From contig NVVB01000044.1 in NCBI GenBank assembly GCA_002402085.1, positions 1 through 5,219 of the forward strand: a DNA stretch of 5,219 nucleotides, in the 5' to 3' direction. The notes below the pieces were generated by a model. That model saw only the letters and a list, made by a program, of their open reading frames with translations. It ran no database searches and was not told the DNA's origin. The position numbers and the translations under genes are program-made. Shown piece after piece: positions 1 through 5,219 of the stretch (its first letter is position 1; each line of letters begins with the position of its first letter). The stretch is from Gammaproteobacteria bacterium. Its GTDB lineage: Bacteria > Pseudomonadota > Gammaproteobacteria > Pseudomonadales > UBA3067.

Positions 1-1123
1 CTGATTTCATGGTATTTGAGCGTGGCTCTAACACCGCAAGCACACGCCCTTGTTTGTTATTCTTTGAATTAAGGCTATCAATTTGCGCACGAGCCCCTGC
101 AAGCGTTTTAGCAATAGCGGTCGGGTGGTGGGCAAAATCATCATAGACCTTGATGTTATTTACTTGCCCTTTGAGCTCAAAACGACGTTTGGTATTAATA
201 AATTTAGCCAATGCTTCAATAGCGATATGACTTGGTACCCCCGCATGACGCGCTGCGGCAATGGCCATTAAGGCATTATCAATATTAAAGTCGCCAATCA
301 ATTGCCATTTAACTGTGCCTTGCTCAATACCTTTAAAGGTTACTTTAAATTCACGCCCATCAGCAATAAGCTTTTGCGCCTGCCAACCGTGTGAGCAAGC
401 ACTTTGCTCGGTAGGCGTCCAACAACCCATGGCTAACGTTTCATTGATCGCCGTTTCGTTTTGCGGAGATAAAATTAACCCCTTACTTGGTACTGTGCGA
501 ATAAGGTGATGAAACTGCTTTTGAATATCCGCTAAATTATTAAAAATATCACCATGATCAAACTCTAAGTTATTGATCACTAAAGTTCTTGGTCGATAAT
601 GCACAAACTTGGAGCGTTTATCGAAGAATGCCGCGTCATATTCATCCGCCTCGATAACAAAAAAATCGCTCCCACCCAGGCGCGCAGAACAATCAAAGTT
701 GTTCGGTACGCCACCAATTAAAAAGCCTGGTGCCATACCTGCTTCTTCAAGAATCCAAGCCAACATAGTCGCAGTCGTAGTCTTGCCATGGGTGCCCGCC
801 ACGGCCAGAACCCAACGCCCTTGCAAGACCTTCTCTGATAACCATTGCGGACCAGAGATATAAGGTAGACCACGATTCAAAAGCGCTTCCACCATCGGAT
901 TACCCCGACTCATGGCATTCCCAACAATATACTGGTCCGCGCCGCAGTCGAGCATCTCAGGGTCAAAGCCTTGCAAGATTTCAATCCCCTTTGATTCCAA
1001 CAAAGTGCTCATCGGCGGATACACATTCGCGTCACACCCCGTCACCTTATGCCCAAGCTCCTTGGCTAAAATTGCCAAGCTGCCCATAAACGTCCCACAA
1101 ATGCCCATTACAAATAAATGCAT
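1..1123 (-). CDS. mpl: UDP-N-acetylmuramate:L-alanyl-gamma-D-glutamyl-meso-diaminopimelate ligase (murein tripeptide ligase), 3' end missing
   Basis: This cytoplasmic ATP-dependent ligase of the Mur family joins the recycled tripeptide L-Ala-gamma-D-Glu-meso-DAP to UDP-MurNAc, returning cell-wall turnover products to peptidoglycan synthesis. The reverse strand gives 374 residues from ATG at 1123 and is open to the window edge. The E. coli protein has about 457 residues, so roughly the last 80-90 are missing, including most of the C-terminal Mur ligase domain. Visible motifs are the N-terminal glycine-rich UDP-binding loop GICGTFMG (residues 7-14), DANVYPPMSTLLE (31-43), the ATP P-loop AGTHGKTTT (109-117), the metal and carbamate region EADEYD (158-163), NNLEFDH (184-190), YDDFAHHPTA (327-336) and LEPRSNTMK (365-373). 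FMGSLA and VYPPMSTLLE are Mpl-like and separate it from MurC. The ribosome binding site GGGTGA (1134-1139, minus strand) lies 10 bases before the start and overlaps the stop of the upstream gene, which implies co-transcription and perhaps translational coupling. No frameshift is seen. Confidence 0.97.
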   Translation of the reverse strand, partial: MHLFVMGICGTFMGSLAILAKELGHKVTGCDANVYPPMSTLLESKGIEILQGFDPEMLDCGADQYIVGNAMSRGNPMVEALLNRGLPYISGPQWLSEKVLQGRWVLAVAGTHGKTTTATMLAWILEEAGMAPGFLIGGVPNNFDCSARLGGSDFFVIEADEYDAAFFDKRSKFVHYRPRTLVINNLEFDHGDIFNNLADIQKQFHHLIRTVPSKGLILSPQNETAINETLAMGCWTPTEQSACSHGWQAQKLIADGREFKVTFKGIEQGTVKWQLIGDFNIDNALMAIAAARHAGVPSHIAIEALAKFINTKRRFELKGQVNNIKVYDDFAHHPTAIAKTLAGARAQIDSLNSKNNKQGRVLAVLEPRSNTMKS

Positions 1124-1133
1124 AGTTAATATT

Positions 1134-1730
1134 TCACCCAGACGACATCAAAAACGAAGCCAAATAATTACTCGAAATCATAATACAAAACGAGATAAAT
1201 GAACCCTGCATCAAACTCATATTGAGGGCGCGATGCAAAATAAATCCGCCCACAACAATACTCCAGCCCATCAACAGAATCAGTAAGCCACCCAACACAT
1301 CCGTCAGGCCTTCAGGTGACCAATAATTTAAGGCAATAATCAACGGCAAGCCCAACACCGTCAACACCACATCGGTGCCCACTAATGCCAATATCGTCGG
1401 CAAGAACCGATTCGAAACGCCTTTAAACGTTAATAACACCCAAACTAAACCAAAGGTCACCCCAGCGATCATCAGCACCATAAGAAACGCCGCGAAAAAA
1501 GACACCTTAAGATCAGCACTTGCCCCAACCGCCGCGAAGGTCGCCAAAAAATAGCCCAAGAACACCACCATTACAAAGAACGGCTGTGTAGGCACTGACT
1601 CAGGCCCTTTTTTAAATCGGCAAATATTCCAGAATAAACTAATAATTTCGTTCACGTATGCACATACCCCGGCCATAAAAATAATCATCAACCCTAAACA
1701 ATAAACACCGTCCGCTCCTAAGAGCATCAT
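1134..1730 (-). CDS. Small multi-pass inner-membrane protein, YIP1-like, function unknown
   Basis: The longest reading gives 198 residues, very hydrophobic, with about five predicted membrane segments, roughly at residues 51-72, 77-101, 111-134, 144-166 and 176-195. Short polar stretches separate them, such as RFKKGPESVPTQ (38-49) and FKGVSNRF (102-109). The segment WNICRFKKGPESVP, the later LVGTDVVL and the HRALNMS stretch remind me of short YIP1-like conserved hypothetical proteins of gammaproteobacteria. That is recall, not a search. No catalytic motif is visible. The start is uncertain. ATG at 1730 has no clear ribosome binding site and adds about 25 residues before the conserved-looking part. 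GTG at 1653-1655 (residue 26) has a GGGG run 11 bases upstream and would give about 173 residues starting just before the LFWNIC segment. Its stop TGA lies inside the mpl ribosome binding site, with 10 bases between the genes, so it is the first gene of an operon with mpl. A role in envelope or peptidoglycan turnover is only inferred from that. Confidence 0.82.
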   Translation of the reverse strand: MMLLGADGVYCLGLMIIFMAGVCAYVNEIISLFWNICRFKKGPESVPTQPFFVMVVFLGYFLATFAAVGASADLKVSFFAAFLMVLMIAGVTFGLVWVLLTFKGVSNRFLPTILALVGTDVVLTVLGLPLIIALNYWSPEGLTDVLGGLLILLMGWSIVVGGFILHRALNMSLMQGSFISFCIMISSNYLASFLMSSG

Positions 1731-1774
1731 TTGACGTTCGCATCGACCCGCTCACCCGAAACCTGAGCACATAG

Positions 1775-1790
1775 AATATTGGCCAATCTT
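1775..1790. repeat. Palindrome ATTGGCCAAT with partial flanking symmetry (possible operator)
   Basis: The central 10 bases (1778-1787) form a perfect palindrome. After one mismatched pair on each side, symmetry continues for two more pairs (AA at 1775-1776, TT at 1789-1790). It lies in the divergent region between the membrane protein-mpl operon and pfp, close to the candidate TATAAT at 1808-1813. A dimeric regulator could bind here, but a 10-bp palindrome can occur by chance and I do not recognise a named operator. Confidence 0.3.
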
Positions 1791-1807
1791 AGGTTTAACC
1801 CACTACA

Positions 1808-1813
1808 ATTATA
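1808..1813 (-). promoter_or_regulatory. Possible -10 box of the membrane protein-mpl operon
   Basis: On the minus strand this is a perfect TATAAT, about 78 bases upstream of the longest start of the membrane-protein gene and facing it. No good TTGACA-like box lies 16-18 bases further upstream, and there is no extended TG motif, so the call rests on the -10 box and its place between two divergent genes. Transcription would begin near 1800 and leave a leader that contains the ATTGGCCAAT palindrome. Confidence 0.35.
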
Positions 1814-1996
1814 CTCTCGAAACTCAGCGATGACTCACTACGAAAAAATAGTCTTTATCAACAATTTCCAGTAACATCGGCCCCGACAGCCAAACTGTCC
1901 AATGAACACCCAATCGCGCTTTTATTCGGATAAATGTCCCACCTATACCGTATCTAAACACGCTCACTTTGCCTGAACACTTGGAGATGCCGGTCA

Positions 1997-3259
1997 ATGG
2001 CCAAAAAAAATGCATTCTACGCCCAATCCGGAGGGGTTACCTCAGTGATTAATGCCACCGCATGTGGCTTAATCGAAACCGCTCGACAACACAAATCGGT
2101 GATAGGCAAAGTCTACGCAGGCCACAACGGCATTGTTGGAGCACTCAGAGAAGAGCTCATAGACACGAGCAAAGAAACCAAAAAAAGCATCGCCGCATTG
2201 CGCCACACACCTTCCGGTGCATTCGGTTCTTGCCGCTATAAATTAAAAAGCCTTGAAGAAAACAAGGCCGAGTACCAACGCCTTATTGAAGTATTTAAAG
2301 CCCATAACATCGGCTACTTTTTCTATAATGGCGGCGGCGACTCACAAGATACGGCGAATAAAATTTCCCAACTAAGTCAATCTTTAGGCTACCCCTTAAC
2401 CTGCATTGGTATCCCTAAAACTGTAGACAACGACTTGCCTATTACCGATTGCAGCCCGGGCTTTGGCAGCGTTGCAAAATACGTCGCCGTATCTACTCGA
2501 GAAGCAGGGTTGGATGTTGCGTCCATGTGCGACAGCTCCACCAAAATCTTTGTGCTTGAAGTCATGGGCCGTCATGCCGGCTGGATTGCAGCCGCAGCGG
2601 GATTAGCCAAAGACGAAGAAAGTGCCCCACCGCATATCATTCTCTTCCCAGAAATAGCCTTTAACGAAAAGAAGTTTCTCACCAAAGTGAAACAAACCGT
2701 TAAAAAGCACGGCTACTGCGTTATTGTCGTCTCTGAAGGCGCGCGTTATAAAGACGGCCGTTTCCTCAGCGAAGCTGGCGAGAAAGACGCCTTCGGCCAC
2801 ATTCAACTCGGCGGTGTTGCCCCCACTATCGCAGAGATGATTAAAAAGGAAACCGGTTACAAATACCATTGGGCAGTGGCCGATTACCTACAGCGCGCAG
2901 CACGACACATCGCCTCAGCCACCGACGTCGAGCAAGCCTACGCGATGGGCAAAGCCGCGGTTGAATTCGCGGTCGCCGGAAAAAATGCGGTCATGCCGAT
3001 CATCGTCCGTAAGCCAGGCAAAACCTATCGCTGGAGCATTGGCGAAGCGAAACTGTCCGACGTTGCCAACGTGGAAGAAAAACTACCGCGCAACTACATC
3101 AGCAAGGACGGCTTTGAAATCACCGATGCCGCAAGAGATTACTTAACACCGCTAATCATGGGCGAAGATTACCCTCCATACAAAGACGGTCTGCCTCAAT
3201 ATGCAAAACTGAAAAAAGTAATGGTCGCCAAAAAGCTTAAGAAGAGTTTCAAAGTGTAA
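1997..3259 (+). CDS. pfp: Pyrophosphate-dependent 6-phosphofructokinase (PPi:fructose-6-phosphate phosphotransferase)
   Basis: The 420-residue product should catalyse reversible phosphorylation of fructose 6-phosphate to fructose 1,6-bisphosphate with PPi as donor, serving both glycolysis and gluconeogenesis in the cytoplasm. Homologues in methylotrophs also use sedoheptulose 7-phosphate. Motifs in order are the N-terminal YAQSGGVTSVIN (8-19), the donor-site NGGGDSQDT (111-119), PKTVDND (140-146) with the likely catalytic base Asp144, the sugar-phosphate-site EVMGRHAGW (188-196), SEGAR (246-250), and DYLQRAARHIASATD (296-310). Asp115 in GGGDS and Lys141 in PKTVDND are the residues that mark PPi enzymes; ATP enzymes have GGDGS and PGTIDND. 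The length fits this PPi clade, which is longer than the roughly 320-residue bacterial ATP enzymes, and no ATP-type allosteric features are obvious. A GGAG at 1983-1986 lies 10 bases before the chosen ATG. An overlapping ATG at 1987 is out of frame. Codons 3-5 include a run of eight A bases. The gene appears monocistronic and ends at a strong terminator. Confidence 0.95.
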   Translation: MAKKNAFYAQSGGVTSVINATACGLIETARQHKSVIGKVYAGHNGIVGALREELIDTSKETKKSIAALRHTPSGAFGSCRYKLKSLEENKAEYQRLIEVFKAHNIGYFFYNGGGDSQDTANKISQLSQSLGYPLTCIGIPKTVDNDLPITDCSPGFGSVAKYVAVSTREAGLDVASMCDSSTKIFVLEVMGRHAGWIAAAAGLAKDEESAPPHIILFPEIAFNEKKFLTKVKQTVKKHGYCVIVVSEGARYKDGRFLSEAGEKDAFGHIQLGGVAPTIAEMIKKETGYKYHWAVADYLQRAARHIASATDVEQAYAMGKAAVEFAVAGKNAVMPIIVRKPGKTYRWSIGEAKLSDVANVEEKLPRNYISKDGFEITDAARDYLTPLIMGEDYPPYKDGLPQYAKLKKVMVAKKLKKSFKV

Positions 3260-3290
3260 TTCACTGCCAAGCGATTCACCCAAGCCTCTT

Positions 3291-3320
3291 AAAAAAGCCG
3301 TCCTCCAAGACGGCTTTTTT
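3291..3320 (+). terminator. Strong intrinsic terminator after pfp
   Basis: The perfect inverted repeat AAAAAAGCCGTC / GACGGCTTTTTT (3291-3302 and 3309-3320) has a six-base loop, CTCCAA. The GC-rich stem core followed by six T bases is a classic rho-independent terminator 31 bases after the pfp stop codon. The A-tract on the left makes it formally bidirectional, although no gene converges on it here. Confidence 0.95.
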
Positions 3321-3355
3321 ATTGCTGTAATTTAGTCCCCTATAAACACCAACCC

Positions 3356-3375
3356 AAGCAAACTAAAGCAAATTA
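3356..3375. repeat. Tandem 10-base near repeat, AAGCAAACTA / AAGCAAATTA
   Basis: Two adjacent 10-base units differ at one position, in the AT-rich stretch between the pfp terminator and the methyltransferase leader. The period is close to one helical turn, which would suit a protein binding one face of the DNA. It is short and low in complexity, so chance is a real alternative. A run of seven C bases (3390-3396) and a short inverted repeat TAGCG / CGCTA (3401-3405 and 3415-3419) follow in the same region. Confidence 0.3.
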
Positions 3376-3458
3376 AACAGTAACTTACACCCCCCCTCTC
3401 TAGCGCCCCAGAGACGCTATATGGCCGCCATTCGACAGCTTCCCCGCACAAAATTTCA

Positions 3459-3467
3459 TGCTATGAT
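3459..3467 (+). promoter_or_regulatory. Possible extended -10 promoter of the methyltransferase gene
   Basis: TGCTATGAT fits an extended -10 element (TGn followed by TATGAT). Transcription would start near 3474 and give a leader of about 55 bases before the ATG at 3530. The -35 region is weak (TTCCCC at 3440-3445, spacer 16), which extended -10 promoters tolerate. A second perfect TATAAT at 3503-3508 also lies upstream of the gene, but it would leave a leader of only about 15 bases that barely holds the ribosome binding site. I therefore prefer the upstream element. Confidence 0.4.
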
Positions 3468-3479
3468 GCCGCAAAAGTA

Positions 3480-3497
3480 ATCGCATAGATTTGCGAT
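3480..3497. repeat. Inverted repeat ATCGCA-N6-TGCGAT in the methyltransferase leader
   Basis: Perfect 6-base arms flank a six-base spacer, TAGATT. If the promoter at 3459-3467 is used, the repeat sits just after the start of transcription, as an operator or a small 5' leader hairpin. If the TATAAT at 3503-3508 is used instead, it occupies the -35 and spacer region, a usual place for a repressor or activator site. I do not recognise the motif. Confidence 0.4.
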
Positions 3498-3529
3498 CTT
3501 ATTATAATAACGAGCAAGGGTAAGCCATC

Positions 3530-4375
3530 ATGGTTAGCGAACAAGAAATCATTCAATATTACGAAACCTGCGACACGGATTACCGAATCGTATGGGGTAC
3601 GGATCGAAGTTTTTCTTTGCACTACGGTTATTACGACGCCAACCATATTAGTCACAAGGACGCCGTCCAGAACACCAATCGTGTCCTTGCCTCTCAAGCC
3701 AACATTCGAACCAACGACCTCGTCCTAGACGCTGGCTGCGGTATTGGCGGCAGCTGCATTTGGCTAGCGCGCAATATCGGTGCCCAAATGACCGGCATCA
3801 ACATTACAGCCTATCAGCTAACCAAAGCCCGAAAACTTGCCACCAAGCACGGCCTTAAGGACCGCATCCTATTTGAAGAGATGAGCTATCTAGACACACG
3901 CTTTGAAGACAACACCTTTGACGTAGTATGGGGCATGGAAAGCGTTTGCTACGCCCAAGACAAAGAAGCCTTTCTTCAAGAAGCCTATCGCATTCTTAAA
4001 CCGGGCGGCCGAGTCGCGGTAGCCGACGGCTTCATCAACGACTACCAACCCAAACCCGCCTTTGAAGCCATGACCCAATCTTGGCTGGACGGCTGGGCGG
4101 TACCTAACCTTTGGGGCCAAAAGCAATTTACTGATTCGATGCAAAAAGTGGGATTTAAGGACATAAATTTCACCAACGCGTCGTTAAATATTATGCCTTC
4201 AGCGAAGCGCATGTATAAAGCGGCTGAACTGGCTAAATTAGGTGCAAAATTCTTAGAATTCGTTAAAATCCGCAACGATATTCAGGCCGGCAACTTCCGC
4301 GCCGCGGAATACCAATACCCTCTCCTACTCGAAGATGTCTGGCGATACGGCATCGTCACTGGGGAGAAACCCTAA
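3530..4375 (+). CDS. Class I SAM-dependent methyltransferase, tocopherol/sterol-methyltransferase-like, substrate unknown
   Basis: The 281-residue product should be a soluble methyltransferase with a Rossmann-like SAM-binding core. Motif I is VLDAGCGIGGS (65-75), the SAM-binding glycine loop. GINIT (89-93) follows strand 2, TFDVVWGMESVCY (129-141) covers motif II and the acceptor-side region, and RILKPGGRVAVAD (154-166) is the usual post-core strand. The N-terminal part (1-50, with YYETCDTDYRIVWG and HYGYYD) and the C-terminal helical part (177-281) form the substrate lid. The HYGYYD plus LDAGCGIGG layout resembles the group containing gamma-tocopherol, sterol and other small-molecule C- or O-methyltransferases rather than RNA or protein methyltransferases. 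I cannot name the substrate. AGGG (3517-3520) lies 9 bases before the ATG. The gene stands alone between the pfp terminator and a 3' hairpin, so its neighbours give no pathway clue. There is no signal peptide or membrane segment. Confidence 0.88.
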   Translation: MVSEQEIIQYYETCDTDYRIVWGTDRSFSLHYGYYDANHISHKDAVQNTNRVLASQANIRTNDLVLDAGCGIGGSCIWLARNIGAQMTGINITAYQLTKARKLATKHGLKDRILFEEMSYLDTRFEDNTFDVVWGMESVCYAQDKEAFLQEAYRILKPGGRVAVADGFINDYQPKPAFEAMTQSWLDGWAVPNLWGQKQFTDSMQKVGFKDINFTNASLNIMPSAKRMYKAAELAKLGAKFLEFVKIRNDIQAGNFRAAEYQYPLLLEDVWRYGIVTGEKP

Positions 4376-4394
4376 TTTACCGGCAAAGCCCCTC

Positions 4395-4417
4395 TGACTG
4401 AGTTCAAAACTCAGTCA
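4395..4417 (+). terminator. Hairpin after the methyltransferase gene, probable weak terminator
   Basis: A perfect 10-base stem (TGACTGAGTT / AACTCAGTCA) closes a three-base CAA loop, 19 bases after the stop codon. The flanks AAAGC (4385-4389) and GCTTT (4419-4423) can pair further out across an asymmetric internal loop. The downstream tract, CTTTCCCC, is poor in T, so intrinsic termination may be incomplete. The structure could instead protect the 3' end of the transcript. It makes read-through into the following gene less likely but does not exclude it. Confidence 0.55.
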
Positions 4418-4509
4418 TGCTTTCCCCTAGAAACAAAGAGCGCATTCAAGCAACACGTTTAGTGTGTTTTGTCTCGCTCGGCGTTTGCACCCGGAGTTTC
4501 CAAACACGT

Positions 4510-5219
4510 ATGAAAACTGTAGCCACTGCTTTGCTTTCGACCCTATTACTACTATCCAGTCCCAGCTGGTCGGAAAACAAGTATGTCATTGGCATGGGCG
4601 CCGGCTGGCAGAATTACAGCAGCGCACGGGAATTTCGCAATGACGACATTTTGGGTATTCATTTTGGCTACCGGTTAAATCAACGCTGGGGCATCAACTC
4701 CCTCTATACCACCTCAGACACAGTCGACGCGCCCAACCTCGACATCCAAACCACCCGTGTTCACGTGGCCGGCCTTTACCACCTGCGCCCGTACCGATTA
4801 ATTCAACCTTACTTTGGCTCTGGCTTGGGCCAAACAATCTTTAAATCGGAACAAAACACTGACAGCCAAACTGTGGTTAACGTTTCAGCGGGACTGTATG
4901 TGGCACCCACGGGTTGGGCTTGGCCAATTCGAATCGCCTACAATAGCTTCTACAGCACTGAAAACGATTTAATCGACAACACCTTTATGATTAGCTTCAG
5001 TCATTTCTTTGGCCCTGAACTGAAGTCGAAATCAGTCACCCCACCCCCGGCGCCTGAACTATCCGCCCTACCCACTGAAGTCTCCGTCGAGGTACATCCC
5101 CTTGCCCAAAGCCTTCCTCCTGAAGGGTTTATTGCTTCAGAGAAAAGCGCTACTGATTCAGTGTTACTAGCCACCCCAAGCGCCAGCACCGACGCCTCAG
5201 GATTCACGGTCCAACTGAG
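4510..5219 (+). CDS. Secreted outer-membrane beta-barrel protein with proline-rich linker and possible SPOR domain, 3' end missing
   Basis: The frame is open from ATG at 4510 to the window edge: 236 full codons plus two bases, no stop. Residues 1-21 (MKTVATALLSTLLLLSSPSWS) form a Sec signal peptide with likely cleavage before Glu22. Residues 22-168 look like a small OmpA/OMP_b-brl type eight-stranded barrel with alternating strands rich in Gly and aromatics: YVIGMGAGWQNY, ILGIHFGYRLN, GINSLYTT, TTRVHVAGLYHL, QPYFGSGLGQT, VVNVSAGLYVAP, IRIAYNSFYS and TFMISFSHFFG. The last ends in the pattern typical of a closing strand. Residues 172-229 form a Pro/Ser/Ala/Glu-rich linker. The final visible residues, GFTVQL (231-236), resemble the first strand of a SPOR peptidoglycan-binding domain, though too few are present to be sure. 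An OmpA_C-like domain was the other expectation. GGAG at 4493-4496 is 13 bases before the start, rather far. The role is inferred: an outer-membrane protein perhaps tethered to the cell wall. Confidence 0.8.
   Translation, partial: MKTVATALLSTLLLLSSPSWSENKYVIGMGAGWQNYSSAREFRNDDILGIHFGYRLNQRWGINSLYTTSDTVDAPNLDIQTTRVHVAGLYHLRPYRLIQPYFGSGLGQTIFKSEQNTDSQTVVNVSAGLYVAPTGWAWPIRIAYNSFYSTENDLIDNTFMISFSHFFGPELKSKSVTPPPAPELSALPTEVSVEVHPLAQSLPPEGFIASEKSATDSVLLATPSASTDASGFTVQL

Noticed and set aside
83..1202. Four plus-strand open frames across the mpl region
   Set aside because: They are antisense shadows of mpl, whose reverse-strand translation is clearly conserved from end to end.
1731..1736. TTGACG as a plus-strand -35 box for pfp
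   Set aside because: No -10-like hexamer lies 16-18 bases downstream, and it would sit more than 250 bases from the pfp start.
1824..2015. 63-residue minus-strand open frame in the intergenic region, overlapping the pfp start
   Set aside because: It has no recognisable domain, its composition resembles random translation, and it overlaps the pfp ribosome binding site and start on the opposite strand.
2603..3146. Minus-strand frame (2603-2869) and alternative plus frame (2961-3146) inside pfp
   Set aside because: Both lie wholly within the well-conserved pfp coding sequence and show no domain of their own.
3461..4275. Three minus-strand frames over the methyltransferase gene
   Set aside because: They are antisense to conserved SAM-methyltransferase motifs and have no ribosome binding site or family resemblance.
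4452..4468. AACAC / GTGTT inverted repeat upstream of the barrel gene
   Set aside because: The arms are only five bases with a seven-base spacer and no nearby promoter boxes, which is within chance expectation.
5001..5207. 68-residue minus-strand frame near the right edge
   Set aside because: It is antisense to the proline-rich linker of the barrel protein; its Gly/Ser-rich composition follows from that linker.
1..5219. CRISPR array, insertion sequence, tRNA or phage signature
   Set aside because: I saw no regularly spaced repeats, transposase motifs, terminal inverted repeats with target duplications, or cloverleaf-like segments.

Overview
The window looks like chromosomal DNA from a marine or aquatic gammaproteobacterium. 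The first gene product is very close to enterobacterial Mpl, genes are preceded by ordinary GGAG/AGGG-type ribosome binding sites, and base composition is moderate (judged by eye, not computed). A pyrophosphate-dependent phosphofructokinase suits an Oceanospirillales-, Alteromonadales- or methylotroph-like lineage better than an enteric one. No genus can be assigned. I see no mobile element, CRISPR array, tRNA or rRNA.

Layout. Bases 1-1730 hold two minus-strand genes read leftward: a small, uncharacterised multi-pass membrane protein of YIP1-like appearance, then mpl, the murein tripeptide ligase of peptidoglycan recycling, whose 3' end is cut off by the window edge. The membrane protein's stop codon lies inside the mpl ribosome binding site, so the two are very probably one operon. 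Bases 1731-1996 are a divergent intergenic region with a consensus TATAAT facing mpl and a perfect ATTGGCCAAT palindrome. Bases 1997-3259 encode the phosphofructokinase (pfp), closed by a strong intrinsic terminator at 3291-3320. A 209-base stretch of short repeats and promoter-like elements follows. Bases 3530-4375 encode a stand-alone SAM-dependent methyltransferase, followed by a perfect 10-bp hairpin. From 4510 to the right edge runs the start of a secreted protein: signal peptide, a predicted eight-stranded outer-membrane barrel, a proline-rich linker, and a last few residues resembling the start of a SPOR domain.

How the genes relate. Apart from the membrane protein and mpl, the genes look like independent transcription units: pfp is followed by a strong terminator, and the methyltransferase has its own promoter-like leader. 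They cover cell-wall recycling, central carbon metabolism (reversible, PPi-saving glycolysis), methylation of an unknown substrate, and the outer envelope. I found no convincing new multi-gene system. The points most worth checking are the possible barrel-SPOR architecture, the mpl-linked membrane protein, the GGGDS active-site variant of the phosphofructokinase, and the inverted repeat in the methyltransferase leader.
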